From JADKCL01 sp031424495 (GTDB lineage: Bacteria > Bacteroidota > Bacteroidia > J057 > JADKCL01): a DNA stretch of 64,000 nt. The notes beneath the pieces were generated by a model that was not told the origin of the DNA, did not search any database, and worked only from the letters and a program-made list of their open reading frames with translations. The stretch covers positions 21,286-85,285 of the forward strand of contig JANPHP010000478.1 of assembly GCA_031424495.1 (NCBI GenBank), read 5' to 3'. The position numbers and the translations under genes were made by a program. This document shows positions 18,520 through 27,257 of the stretch, one piece after another (the stretch's first letter is position 1; each line of letters opens with the position of its first letter).

Positions 18520-19626
18520 TTACTTGCGAATGAAAGGTGGCTGCGTGACGACGGCAGGCACATGCTTGCCTCTGATCACGATGTCGATCTGCCCGCCGAT
18601 CACTGCCAACTCGATCGGCACATAACCCATGCCGATGCCATAGTTGAGCACGGGGCTGATGGAACCCGAGGTCACCTCACCGACGACGACCCCATTGCTG
18701 GCGATCTCATAATGTCCGCGTGGTACCTGCTTATCGGCAACTGTGAATCCGACCAATTTGCGTTTGAGGCCTCCCTCTTTGAGCGCGACGATTTTGTCGC
18801 GGCCGTTGAAGTTGCCTTTTGCGAGTTTGGTGATCCAGCCAAGGCCAGCCTCCAATGGCGAGGTGGTATCATTGATATCATTGCCATAGAGCATATAGCC
18901 CATTTCCAAGCGGAGGGTGTCGCGGCAACCCAATCCGGTAGGCAGCAAGCCAAGTGGCGTGCCGACCTCAAAGAGGCTGTTCCAAAACTGGACTGCATAC
19001 TCATTGGGGATGAAAATCTCATAGGTGCGTTCGCCGGTGTAGCCGGTGGTCGCCACCAAGATATTGGGGATGCCGGCAACGGTGCCGCGCCCAAAGCCAT
19101 AGTTTTCATAACCTGCGATTGGCAGGTCGGTGAGCTTGGAGACGATTTCGGTAGCCTTGGGGCCAGAAACGGCAAGCAAAGTGAGTCCAGGAGTCTCATC
19201 GATCATCTCAGCGCCGATCGATTTGTTGGTTTCGACGATCCAATTCCAGTCTTTCTCGACATTGGCGCCGTTCACGACGAGCATGTAATCGTTGTCTGCA
19301 AACTTGTAGACGATCAAGTCGTCGACGATGCCGCCTTCATGATTGGGCATGCAGGAGTACTGCGCTTTGCCGTCATAGAGTTTGGAAGCGTCGTTGGTGG
19401 TGATGGTTTGGATGAGCTCCAAGGCTTTTGGGCCTTTGATCATGAATTCGCCCATGTGGCTCACGTCAAACACACCGCAGGCCTCACGCACGATCATGTG
19501 CTCTGCCTTGTCGCCCGAATACCTTACAGGCATATCATAGCCTGCAAAAGGAATCATCTTGGCACCTGCGGCCACGTGTTGATCATACAGCGCAGTGCGC
19601 TTGGTTTCAGTTGCTGTTGCTTCCAT
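18520..19626 (-). CDS. gcvT: Aminomethyltransferase (glycine cleavage T protein)
   Basis: T protein of the glycine cleavage system. It transfers the aminomethyl group from lipoylated H protein to tetrahydrofolate, giving 5,10-methylene-THF and ammonia. Length from the ATG at 19626 is 368 aa, normal for the family. Diagnostic motifs are FAGYDMPVRYS, GVFDVSHMGEF (with the catalytic Asp), TTNDASKL and NGANVEKDW. A longer in-frame start at 19758 would add 44 unrelated residues. No other gcv gene is adjacent and no glycine riboswitch is visible upstream. It heads the gcvT-comB-methyltransferase run. Confidence 0.95.
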   Translation of the reverse strand: MEATATETKRTALYDQHVAAGAKMIPFAGYDMPVRYSGDKAEHMIVREACGVFDVSHMGEFMIKGPKALELIQTITTNDASKLYDGKAQYSCMPNHEGGIVDDLIVYKFADNDYMLVVNGANVEKDWNWIVETNKSIGAEMIDETPGLTLLAVSGPKATEIVSKLTDLPIAGYENYGFGRGTVAGIPNILVATTGYTGERTYEIFIPNEYAVQFWNSLFEVGTPLGLLPTGLGCRDTLRLEMGYMLYGNDINDTTSPLEAGLGWITKLAKGNFNGRDKIVALKEGGLKRKLVGFTVADKQVPRGHYEIASNGVVVGEVTSGSISPVLNYGIGMGYVPIELAVIGGQIDIVIRGKHVPAVVTQPPFIRK

Positions 19627-19956
19627 CCTACCTTGTCGTATTCTTGAAAATAAATTTCTGCGCGAAGATACGAAATTCTTTCCGAAGTGACGAAAGCTGC
19701 TGATGCGTTGCTGTATCGACGTGAACCTCTCGTGCCAAGATGGCCTGCCACGGCCCATCTCCCGAGCCAGTCAAAAGTTGTTGAAAAGGGCGGGTTGTGC
19801 GAGGGCCAGACGGTGATGCGCTTTCCTTTTTGTGGATACAAATCGTGGGCTTAAGTGCCATGATTGCCAATTGAAAGCATTTTTAGCTATATTTACCGCA
19901 AGAATCTTAAAACCAACTACTTCACCGCTCTCCGAGAGCTCAATTCCCACATTCGT
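19627..19956. other. Intergenic region between divergent genes
   Basis: About 330 bases between gcvT (minus) and the first PKD/T9SS gene (plus), containing both promoters. TATATTTA at 19888-19895 resembles a -7 box for the plus-strand gene but lacks a well-spaced -33 element. No ORF or repeat is supported. Confidence 0.45.
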
Positions 19957-21918
19957 ATGAAAAAATTCAACCTAAGAAAGTTATTGTTTTTGCTTGCGGT
20001 ACTCGCTCCCCTTTCTGGGTTGGTGGCCCAAATGCCTGCGCCGCTTATTTGGGGCACTTCTCCATTTCAAGACTCCATGTGGTCAGTCGACACGAGCAGC
20101 TACTCAGTTGCAAATCGTATGGGCCCGACCACGGCAGGCTTTACAGTGACCAAAATGCAGAGCATCAACTATGATCCAGTCGGGCACGATGTTTACATCG
20201 TCTATGAAGTGACTGGTGTGGCAGGGCGTCTCCTCGGCAAAATGGATGTGAACACAGGCGTGATCACGCAAGTGGGCAACCTCGGGATGAAGTTTGCCAC
20301 CATCAGCTTCCGCAAGGACGGGCAAATGTTTGGGGTCACGGGCAATGGGCAACTCCCAAATCCCGAAACACTCTTTCTCATCGACAAAAATACAGCTGCC
20401 ACGACCCTCGCGATCGCACTGGGCAACGGCGCAGATGGTGAGATCATTTCCTACAACTACGATGATGATATGTTTTACCACTGGTCGGGAAACAGCACGA
20501 TGGTTTTTGAAAAATTTCCCGCAAACACCCCCTATACACCGGTGACCAACATCCCAACGGTAGGAGTCTCTTCTGGCGAAACTTTTGGTGCGATCTACCT
20601 TGGAAACAACAATTTCATCATCAGCAATATCAGCAGTCAGTTCAAGCACGTGAACGCGAACGGCTCCTATGGCAATGTTTTGTTCAACGCCCCCGACGAC
20701 ATGCGCGGAATGGCGATGCCACCTCGTTTCGCATTTGACGCAGACACCGTATGCCCCGGCGACACGGTCAATTGGTTTTTGATGCCTGGACAGGCGAGGG
20801 ATACCGCCGTCTACCACTGGGGCGATGGCACCTCGACCACCGTGTTCCCAGCAGGATCAGCCTCTCACGTGTACGCATCAGCTGGAAATTTTACGACCTA
20901 CGCCATATTGAAGAATGATTCAGTCGGCGAGGACACCATGACCTCTGCTCCGATTCGCATCTTCGCACTGCCACTCGTGAACATCCTCCCCGGCGCCGAC
21001 ACCCTCATTTGCCTTGCAGACTCCGTGAACCTCGTCGCTAGCAATGGTGGCACGAGCCAATGGTATATGAACGGGACCTTGCTTGCAGGCGACACCGTGC
21101 CCACGCTCACCGTGACTACCAATGGCTGGTACAACATGACCAAGACCAACCTCAACGGCTGCTCCGACAGTGCTGCTGTCGGCATCAGGGTCACCTTTGG
21201 CGATCAGCCTTTCGTGGACCTCGGCGCAGACTCGACGATTTGCGACGGTGATACGGTTTGCATCACATTGCCCACGATCCCCGGAGAGACTTTCCTCTGG
21301 TCCACTGGCAGTACAAATAATACTGAGTGCTTAATGGCGGCGGGCGCCTATTCAGTGTTGGCGATGGACAGTGTAGGCTGTACGGAAAGTGACACGGTAC
21401 AGCTCACCGTGGTCGCCGCCCCCAACCCCACGATCGGCACCAATTCCCTTCCTTGCCCGACGATCGATTTTGTCGCCAATGACCCTAACGGCCTTTCATG
21501 GGCTTGGGACTTTGGCGATGGCGGCACCGGTACGGGCGCAAACGTGAGCCACACATACACTGCCAATGGCACTTACACCATTACCTTGGTGGCAAGCAAC
21601 AGTTGCTTCAACATCACCGTCAATGAAATCCTGACCATCAATTGCATCATCGGCATCGACAATAGCCTCGGCAACGCGGTACGCATCAGCCCCAATCCTA
21701 GCAATGGTGATTTGATGCTGAATGCGATCCTGCCCAGCGCAACAAGCTTGAGCTACGCGATCCGTGACCTGAGTGGCCGCCTCTTGCTGCAAAAAAGCAA
21801 CGACGATGTGCGTGCAACTTGGTCAGAGGCCATCCACCTAAATGCCGCAAGTGGCATGTATTTCCTCACGGTAAAGGCCGGCGAGGACATGGCGGTCTAT
21901 CGGTTGATCATCGAATAA
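19957..21918 (+). CDS. Secreted propeller/PKD-domain protein with T9SS sorting domain (paralog 1)
   Basis: Extracellular protein of 653 aa from the ATG at 19957, which begins a signal peptide ending near GLVAQ. The N-terminal ~260 residues are propeller-like (DSMWSVDTSSYSV, HDVYIVYEVTG). PKD/Ig-like modules follow, including YHWGDGTSTTVFPAG and WAWDFGDGGTG, then a C-terminal sorting domain starting at ISPNPSNGD. The gene at 22072 is a close tandem paralog. This copy carries one extra Ig-like module of about 70 residues (FVDLGADSTIC to VQLTVV). Probably a surface or matrix protein; no catalytic residues seen. A perfect terminator follows. Confidence 0.85.
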   Translation: MKKFNLRKLLFLLAVLAPLSGLVAQMPAPLIWGTSPFQDSMWSVDTSSYSVANRMGPTTAGFTVTKMQSINYDPVGHDVYIVYEVTGVAGRLLGKMDVNTGVITQVGNLGMKFATISFRKDGQMFGVTGNGQLPNPETLFLIDKNTAATTLAIALGNGADGEIISYNYDDDMFYHWSGNSTMVFEKFPANTPYTPVTNIPTVGVSSGETFGAIYLGNNNFIISNISSQFKHVNANGSYGNVLFNAPDDMRGMAMPPRFAFDADTVCPGDTVNWFLMPGQARDTAVYHWGDGTSTTVFPAGSASHVYASAGNFTTYAILKNDSVGEDTMTSAPIRIFALPLVNILPGADTLICLADSVNLVASNGGTSQWYMNGTLLAGDTVPTLTVTTNGWYNMTKTNLNGCSDSAAVGIRVTFGDQPFVDLGADSTICDGDTVCITLPTIPGETFLWSTGSTNNTECLMAAGAYSVLAMDSVGCTESDTVQLTVVAAPNPTIGTNSLPCPTIDFVANDPNGLSWAWDFGDGGTGTGANVSHTYTANGTYTITLVASNSCFNITVNEILTINCIIGIDNSLGNAVRISPNPSNGDLMLNAILPSATSLSYAIRDLSGRLLLQKSNDDVRATWSEAIHLNAASGMYFLTVKAGEDMAVYRLIIE

Positions 21919-21942
21919 ACCCAGCGCGGATTGTGCTGAGTC

Positions 21943-21974
21943 AAAAAACGGGATGCCTTTGCATCCCGTTTTTT
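21943..21974 (+). terminator. Rho-independent terminator
   Basis: Perfect 14-bp stem (AAAAAACGGGATGC with its complement, loop CTTT) ending in six T, 25 bases after the stop of paralog 1. The A run on the other side makes it potentially bidirectional. It separates the two tandem paralogs. Confidence 0.9.
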
Positions 21975-22071
21975 GTTTGCATCGACGAGATTTTGACATT
22001 CAAGATTGCCGTTTTTGGAATTTTTGTGCTTCTTATCGCTTTGTTCCAACTGAATCGACTATTTCCTCGCT

Positions 22072-23823
22072 ATGGGTCACCTGAGTAAGTTCCGACTTGG
22101 CTTTTTGTTATGCGCATTTTGCCTGTTTTTTTCCATTTCCAATACATTGCAGGGTCAAATTTTGTTTGGTGCGGCGGCTACACAGGATTCGCTTTGGGGA
22201 ATTGACACGACCACTTGGACGGTCGTGCAACGCACCAAGCCCACACTGACTGGCAATACCATCTTGGGCATTGCAGGTTTGGCTGATGACCCGATCGGCC
22301 ATGATTCTTATGCCTTGCTCATCGTCGCAGCGGCCCCCAACTCCACCTTGCTTGCCCAAATCAATCCCATGAATGGCGTTTGCACGCAAGTCGGCAATTT
22401 GGGCCTGGCATTCACCTCGATTGCCTTTAGGGCAGATGGGCAGCTCATGGGCGTTGTGGGCGATGGTGGCGGCGCTAATGCGGAAAAGGTGCTGCTAATC
22501 GACAAAACAACAGCTGCGACAAGCCCAGCAGTGACTCTGGGTAATGGCGACAACGGCGAGGTGATTTGCTTCAATGGTGATGATGCGATGCTCTACCACT
22601 GGTCAGGCAGCAGCATGATGGTTTTGGAAAAATTTCCGGCATCTACACCTTACACGCCTCTTACCAATATCGCGACGACAGGCACGCCTGGGGCAGAAAA
22701 ACGCGGTGCCATTTACCTCGGGAGCGGCAAATTCATTACCGCAGAGGTGGGCAACCGCCTGCGGCGCATGAGAGACGCTGGCCAGTATGGCCCGATCGTC
22801 AGCAACACGCCCGACGCGCTCACGGGCATGATCATGCCCCCAAAATTCGGCCTCTCAGACAATCTGGTCTGCATCAATGAAGTGGTGACTTGGAGCGTCA
22901 AGGGCTTGACGCCCGACACGGCATTTTATGATTGGGGAGATGGCACAATCGATCTTGTGTATCCTGCAGGGCCAGCCACGCATGTCTATCTGAGTGCAGG
23001 CAGCAAACTGGTGAATGCGGGACTCAAAAACAGCAGTATCGGAAAGGACACCTTGGTTTCAGGGAATATCATGGTGAATCCATTGCCCGGGGTATTCCTC
23101 TCACCATCCACCGACACCATCCTCTGTCTTGCCGATACATTGGTGATTTCGGGGACATTCGGTGGCCAAAGTCAATGGTACCGAAACGGCATTGCAATCC
23201 CTGGTGCTACAACCAATGTCTATGCCTCAACGGTAAGCGGCTGGTACAACATGCAAAAACGCAATACCAATGGCTGTATCGACAGCGCTCACGTGGGCAT
23301 TTCAGTGGTCTTGGCAAGCCAAGCGCCTTCGCCCACCATCAGTTTTGATACCACAGGCTGCCCGACAGTCGTCTTTCAAAACAACGATGCTTTTGCCACC
23401 CAGTGGGCGTGGACATTTGGCGACGGGGGCAGCTCCAATGCCCCAAATCCCAGCCATACCTACGCAGCTGTCGGTACTTATACTGTGAACCTTGTCGCTG
23501 CGAATGCATGCTTCACGACGCCCGCAAGCGTGAGCGTGGTGGTCGATTGCTTCATTGGCACCCAAGACCCGAGCGCATCCTTCATCAAACTTGTTCCCAA
23601 TCCGAGCAGCGGACACGCGACTTTGATGGCCGATCTGAGCGAGACCACGCAATTCAGCTATCGGATTGCCGATTTGCAAGGCAGAATCCTTTACGACAGT
23701 GAATCAATGGAAGTGCAGGGTAATATGTCGGCGGCGATTCCGATCGCACCAGCTCCGGGCTTGTATTCCGTCTTCGTGCAAGCCAATGGCAAGACGCAAG
23801 TCTTGCGTTGGCTGGTACAATAG
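22072..23823 (+). CDS. Secreted propeller/PKD-domain protein with T9SS sorting domain (paralog 2)
   Basis: Extracellular protein of 583 aa, a tandem duplicate of the gene at 19957. Shared landmarks are DSLWGIDTTTWTVV near the N-terminus, MLYHWSGSSMMVLEKFPASTPYTPL in the propeller part, CLADTL followed by SQWYRNG, and WAWTFGDGGSS in the PKD domain. The sorting domain begins LVPNPSSGH. A signal peptide (about 1-28) ends near LQGQ. Compared with paralog 1 it lacks one Ig-like module between the SQWY module and the final PKD domain. The role is probably structural or adhesive, inferred from architecture. The intervening terminator implies independent transcription. Confidence 0.85.
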   Translation: MGHLSKFRLGFLLCAFCLFFSISNTLQGQILFGAAATQDSLWGIDTTTWTVVQRTKPTLTGNTILGIAGLADDPIGHDSYALLIVAAAPNSTLLAQINPMNGVCTQVGNLGLAFTSIAFRADGQLMGVVGDGGGANAEKVLLIDKTTAATSPAVTLGNGDNGEVICFNGDDAMLYHWSGSSMMVLEKFPASTPYTPLTNIATTGTPGAEKRGAIYLGSGKFITAEVGNRLRRMRDAGQYGPIVSNTPDALTGMIMPPKFGLSDNLVCINEVVTWSVKGLTPDTAFYDWGDGTIDLVYPAGPATHVYLSAGSKLVNAGLKNSSIGKDTLVSGNIMVNPLPGVFLSPSTDTILCLADTLVISGTFGGQSQWYRNGIAIPGATTNVYASTVSGWYNMQKRNTNGCIDSAHVGISVVLASQAPSPTISFDTTGCPTVVFQNNDAFATQWAWTFGDGGSSNAPNPSHTYAAVGTYTVNLVAANACFTTPASVSVVVDCFIGTQDPSASFIKLVPNPSSGHATLMADLSETTQFSYRIADLQGRILYDSESMEVQGNMSAAIPIAPAPGLYSVFVQANGKTQVLRWLVQ

Positions 23824-23843
23824 CATTCTACCGAGCCAAATGC

Positions 23844-24935
23844 TTACTCCTCATGGGGCGGACGATAGCCAGAATCCTTGAAGATTTTTTGGTAGTCACG
23901 CATTTCCACGAGCGCGTCGAGCGTGACATCTGGATGCTTGACCATGTATTCTGAAACGATGCGCCAACCGATGTACTGGCCGAGACGCGGAGCGGAACCA
24001 CGGTTGAGTTGGCTGGTGAATGGGCTGTCGTCGACGTAGCGGCGCTGCAAAGTAGCGTCGGCGGAATACAGGTCGACCACGAGGTCCTTGTAAATGCGAC
24101 CTTGGTAGAGATTGGCCCAATCGAGTTGGGAGGCCTCGTAGTACAATTTGAGCGTATCTGAGACCTCGGGTCCAAGGATCTTGTCGACAAAATACATCTT
24201 GATGCCCTCGTGGATCACGTAATCGATCAAAACAGGATTTTTGCGCAAGTCCGGCTCCGGCACGATGACATCGGCCATCTTGTGTACCACAAGGGAGGGC
24301 ATGTGCTCAGGCGTGCAGCGCCGCCTGATGTAGCGCGGCAGATCCAAGGGGTAGTATTGGAAGGAAGGCCCCATGAAATAATGGACGCCAATCCCCAAAT
24401 AGGTCGGTGAGATGTAAATCTGATCGAGCCCAGCCTGGGCTGTACGCGGATAGCCGTCTACATAGGCTGCGATGATCGGTGTAGGCTTGTTGGGAAAATA
24501 ATATTTGTAGCGTTTGAAGGGATTGATCAGCGCTGCATGGATATCCCATCCGCCCAATACCTGGTGCACAGTGTCCAGCAAAACCTGCCCCTGAGGATCC
24601 ATGGAAAACCCAGCCATGGCATCGCCAATGAGGCTGTCTGTAGCGATGCTATCATTGCCCCCAAACATCCAATCGGTAATAAAACCATCGGAATCCTTGA
24701 AATATTTGTCAAAAATGGCCTTTGCGTTGAGAGTGGTATCGTGCCGCAAATCCTGCCCACTTTGGTACAAGGCCTCATCCAATCTGATTACCTTCAAATC
24801 AATCACCACGTCGTCCAGTGGAATATCGCCAGGCGTCGCGGAATCGCAGGCGGAGACGAACATGAGTAGAGAAAAACCAAGCACAAACAGCCCGAAGGGC
24901 ATTTTGCTGTGCTTCAAAAAGGAAATAGAATTCAT
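23844..24935 (-). CDS. gldB: GldB-like gliding-motility/T9SS lipoprotein
   Basis: Lipoprotein of 363 aa from the ATG at 24935, with signal and lipobox VSAC; an ATG at 24902 is an alternative giving 352 aa. The mature protein matches GldB, a lipoprotein required for gliding in Flavobacterium and associated with the T9SS. Features seen are DLKVIRLDEALY after the lipobox, FKRYKYYFPN, YVDGYPRTAQAG, the metalloprotease-like helix VIHEGIKMYFVDKIL, and the C-terminal IGWRIVSEYM with ending YRPPHEE. Presence of T9SS cargo genes in the window agrees with this. It is divergent from a PorT-like barrel gene, which may be functionally linked. Confidence 0.82.
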   Translation of the reverse strand: MNSISFLKHSKMPFGLFVLGFSLLMFVSACDSATPGDIPLDDVVIDLKVIRLDEALYQSGQDLRHDTTLNAKAIFDKYFKDSDGFITDWMFGGNDSIATDSLIGDAMAGFSMDPQGQVLLDTVHQVLGGWDIHAALINPFKRYKYYFPNKPTPIIAAYVDGYPRTAQAGLDQIYISPTYLGIGVHYFMGPSFQYYPLDLPRYIRRRCTPEHMPSLVVHKMADVIVPEPDLRKNPVLIDYVIHEGIKMYFVDKILGPEVSDTLKLYYEASQLDWANLYQGRIYKDLVVDLYSADATLQRRYVDDSPFTSQLNRGSAPRLGQYIGWRIVSEYMVKHPDVTLDALVEMRDYQKIFKDSGYRPPHEE

Positions 24936-25060
24936 AGAAAACAGCTTCAAGACACCAAAAGTATGAATGTTCAAGGTAATTGGTTAAAATTGTGCCGCAT
25001 TTTGGAACGATTCTTGTTTCGATATGCAAAACGATTTTAGTAACACTATTACCGAAAAGT

Positions 25061-25747
25061 ATGAAAAGAACAGTTTTCCTCAGTGCGCTGCTTTTGATCC
25101 TTGGCCTTACAGGCATCAACAAGGTGATGGCCCAAGAAGGTGCCAAAGTCGGTTTCAGCCTTCGCCCGACGGTGAGCTGGGCCAGCGTAGTCGCTGACTC
25201 CACCAAGCAAAAGCCGGTCGGTTTGCAAAACAAGGCAGGTGCGGGCGTAGCATTTGACTTCATCTTCACCTACGGTTTCTCTGAGAAAATCGCCTTCAAG
25301 ACTGGCATCAACATTTCCAGTAGAAAAGTCGGCAGCTATAGCTCGACCACGATCTTGGGCACTACGAGCACAATCGACCAAAAGACTAGCCTCACATCGG
25401 TCGAGGTTCCTGTGGGCCTGAAATTCCGTTCCCCAGAAATCGGCAGCGGGCTTTACATCGTCGGTATGTTTGGCGTGACCCCAGAGATCAACTTCTCCAA
25501 CAAAGTAGTCACCGACATCTCCGTGGGTGGCCTGTCGACCAGGGATGAGCGTCAAGACATCAACGAAATCAACCTCATCACCACAAGCTTCTCACCAGGT
25601 GCTGGTGTGGATTGGGAATTTGACTGGGGCATGTTGGAGTTCACAGCGACCTACAACCTGGGCTTGCTCAGCTACACCAACAAAAAAGACACTGGCTACG
25701 CCAGCAAGATCAGCTCGATCGGCTTGAACGTCGGCTATTTCTTCTAA
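25061..25747 (+). CDS. PorT-like outer-membrane beta-barrel protein
   Basis: Outer-membrane protein of 228 aa from the ATG at 25061. The signal peptide ends near KVMAQ. The rest is alternating strands (VGFSLRPTVSWAS, FKTGINISSRKVG, VEVPVGLKFRS, FTATYNLGLLSYT) ending in an aromatic C-terminal strand (LNVGYFF). This is the OMP_b-brl_2/PorT-like class; PorT itself is a T9SS component. The divergent position next to gldB makes a T9SS role attractive, but the sequence alone supports only an eight- to ten-stranded barrel. An in-frame extension to 24980 is not needed. A strong terminator follows. Confidence 0.72.
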   Translation: MKRTVFLSALLLILGLTGINKVMAQEGAKVGFSLRPTVSWASVVADSTKQKPVGLQNKAGAGVAFDFIFTYGFSEKIAFKTGINISSRKVGSYSSTTILGTTSTIDQKTSLTSVEVPVGLKFRSPEIGSGLYIVGMFGVTPEINFSNKVVTDISVGGLSTRDERQDINEINLITTSFSPGAGVDWEFDWGMLEFTATYNLGLLSYTNKKDTGYASKISSIGLNVGYFF

Positions 25748-25766
25748 GGCAAAGCTCTATTCGTGC

Positions 25767-25800
25767 GGAAAAGGCCATTCTCCCAAGAATGGCCTTTTCC
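25767..25800 (+). terminator. Rho-independent terminator
   Basis: Perfect 15-bp stem (GGAAAAGGCCATTCT and its complement, loop CCCA) followed by TTTTGGG, 20 bases after the PorT-like gene. Confidence 0.88.
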
Positions 25801-25831
25801 TTTTGGGTCAAACTGACTAAATTACATCCGC

Positions 25832-26377
25832 ATGAAAAAATTTGTATCCTTTGCGGGGATTGCCCTCTGCATGATGCTATTGAGTGCAGGATGTAAATCC
25901 CGCCATTCCTCAACGACCTCCGATAGCCCCATGAAAATGAAAGCTTTTGAAGAGCCCAGCTATGAAACCTCAATCCCCATTGCTGACAGGGAACTACTGC
26001 TCAAAGCACTGGACAGGGCGGGCCATGAAAAGCGCATCGTCAAAATCCCAGTGATGGTGAACCTATCGCCTCCAATCGGCATCCGGGCTTGGCATGAGGT
26101 GTACATTGGCACGTCATCAGATATGGCTGTTGAAGACAAGATTTTGCTGCACCTAAACGATGCCGCGCTTGGGGTGAGCTTTGCCGATCGCCTGCATCAA
26201 TACTGCCCGCAGGGCGACTGGTGCAAGCTTTGGCTCGTCGGCTACTGGGCAGAGGACTTGCCGGTGATCCATAGCGATCCCGAACCGTCGAAATTCCCTT
26301 TCAGCATCCGAGCGGTGCTCGGCCCGCAGGCAGATGGCGACAAGCCCATGGCCTATGTCGCCGTCAAATCTTCATAG
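25832..26377 (+). CDS. Hypothetical lipoprotein
   Basis: Protein of 181 aa with a lipoprotein signal ending in the lipobox SAGC (Cys21), then a Ser/Thr-rich linker. The mature domain (about 45-181) includes DWCKLWLVGYWAEDLP and two cysteines (HQYCPQGDWC) that could form a disulfide. I do not recognise the family. The 3' end overlaps by six bases the end of the convergent dioxygenase gene. Function unknown. Confidence 0.65.
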   Translation: MKKFVSFAGIALCMMLLSAGCKSRHSSTTSDSPMKMKAFEEPSYETSIPIADRELLLKALDRAGHEKRIVKIPVMVNLSPPIGIRAWHEVYIGTSSDMAVEDKILLHLNDAALGVSFADRLHQYCPQGDWCKLWLVGYWAEDLPVIHSDPEPSKFPFSIRAVLGPQADGDKPMAYVAVKSS

Positions 26378-27055
26378 CTCGGCCCACTCCCGCAACAGGT
26401 GGCTGAATGAATGCTGGACCTTGGTGGCTGCATCCTCCAGCTCTGGCAAGATCTCCAATTGTTCATGTGCGCGTTTGAGGTCGAATAAAATCTGTCGGTG
26501 CTGCGGGTCGCGCACGGCGCTCTGTATCCACGTCACACAGACGCGGCGCTCGCCCCGGGTCACCGGCGCTACGCGGTGCACAGTCGTCGCCGGATAAAAT
26601 ATCGCATCGCCAGCCTTCAATTTCCAAATACTTTGCCCACCAGGCACGATCACCTCGAGTTCACCACCATCGTAGCTATCTGGTTCAGAGATGAATAGCG
26701 TCATCGCGATATCGGTGCGAATGGGCGCCAGCCCCATCATGATGGGGCTGTCGAGATGCCATCCATAGGTGTCCTCAGGTCCATATTTCGAATAGATGAG
26801 CGGATAGACCTTGGTTGGAAAGAAAGCCTTGTGTACGTCTGGTATGCTCATGAGATGCTGCATCAGCAGCTGGTCGAGTTGCTGTTTTTGAGGCGAATCG
26901 GCTATTTGCTGGTTGCGTTTTACACGCGCAGCGGGGCCGCCGGCAGTCGAGCGGCCGTCGACAAAGTCTAGGACATCCATCGCTTGCTGGACATGCGAGA
27001 GCAAGGTGGCCGGGATAATGTCGGGGACATGAAGAAACCAGGGAGTCGTACTCAT
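26372..27055 (-). CDS. PKHD-type Fe(II)/2-oxoglutarate hydroxylase (YbiX/PiuC-like)
   Basis: Protein of 227 aa, the usual length for the PKHD-type hydroxylases YbiX/PiuC. These cytoplasmic 2OG-dependent oxygenases are often linked to iron uptake. The iron-binding HxD is in YGWHLDSP, the distal His is in YPATTVHRVAPVTRG, and Arg in GERRVC is placed to bind 2-oxoglutarate. The characteristic ending with DPQHRQILFDL is present. The start is taken at the ATG at 27055; an ATG at 27070 adds five residues. No TonB receptor, the common neighbour, is nearby. The substrate is unknown. Confidence 0.88.
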   Translation of the reverse strand: MSTTPWFLHVPDIIPATLLSHVQQAMDVLDFVDGRSTAGGPAARVKRNQQIADSPQKQQLDQLLMQHLMSIPDVHKAFFPTKVYPLIYSKYGPEDTYGWHLDSPIMMGLAPIRTDIAMTLFISEPDSYDGGELEVIVPGGQSIWKLKAGDAIFYPATTVHRVAPVTRGERRVCVTWIQSAVRDPQHRQILFDLKRAHEQLEILPELEDAATKVQHSFSHLLREWAEL

Positions 27056-27208
27056 GATGCGTCGGGTCAAATTGGTGGGATGAAGATAGGGAAATTGGAT
27101 GAAGTCGCAAATGTGTACAAATTCGCCCTTGCCCGAGCCGCATTAACCCCCTCAATCAATGGGAAAATGACTGTGCAGTGGTCTCAACAGTCACCGTCCA
27201 AAATAGAA

Positions 27209-27240
27209 TTTGCAGAACGGTGGACAAATCCCTAATTTTC
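27209..27240 (+). promoter_or_regulatory. Bacteroidota-type promoter for the NtrC-family gene
   Basis: TTTG at 27209-27212, then 20 bases, then TAATTTTC at 27233-27240, one mismatch from TANNTTTG. It lies 17 bases before the ATG at 27258. Confidence 0.5.
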
Positions 27241-27257
27241 GTCCCAAAATTAAGACA

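Noticed and set aside
18562..19647. A 361-codon plus-strand frame opposite gcvT
   Set aside because: Antisense of an intact gcvT with all family motifs; the composition is that of a shadow frame.
19627..19956. Glycine riboswitch upstream of gcvT
   Set aside because: I could not find the paired aptamer core motifs; only A+T-rich promoter-like sequence is seen.
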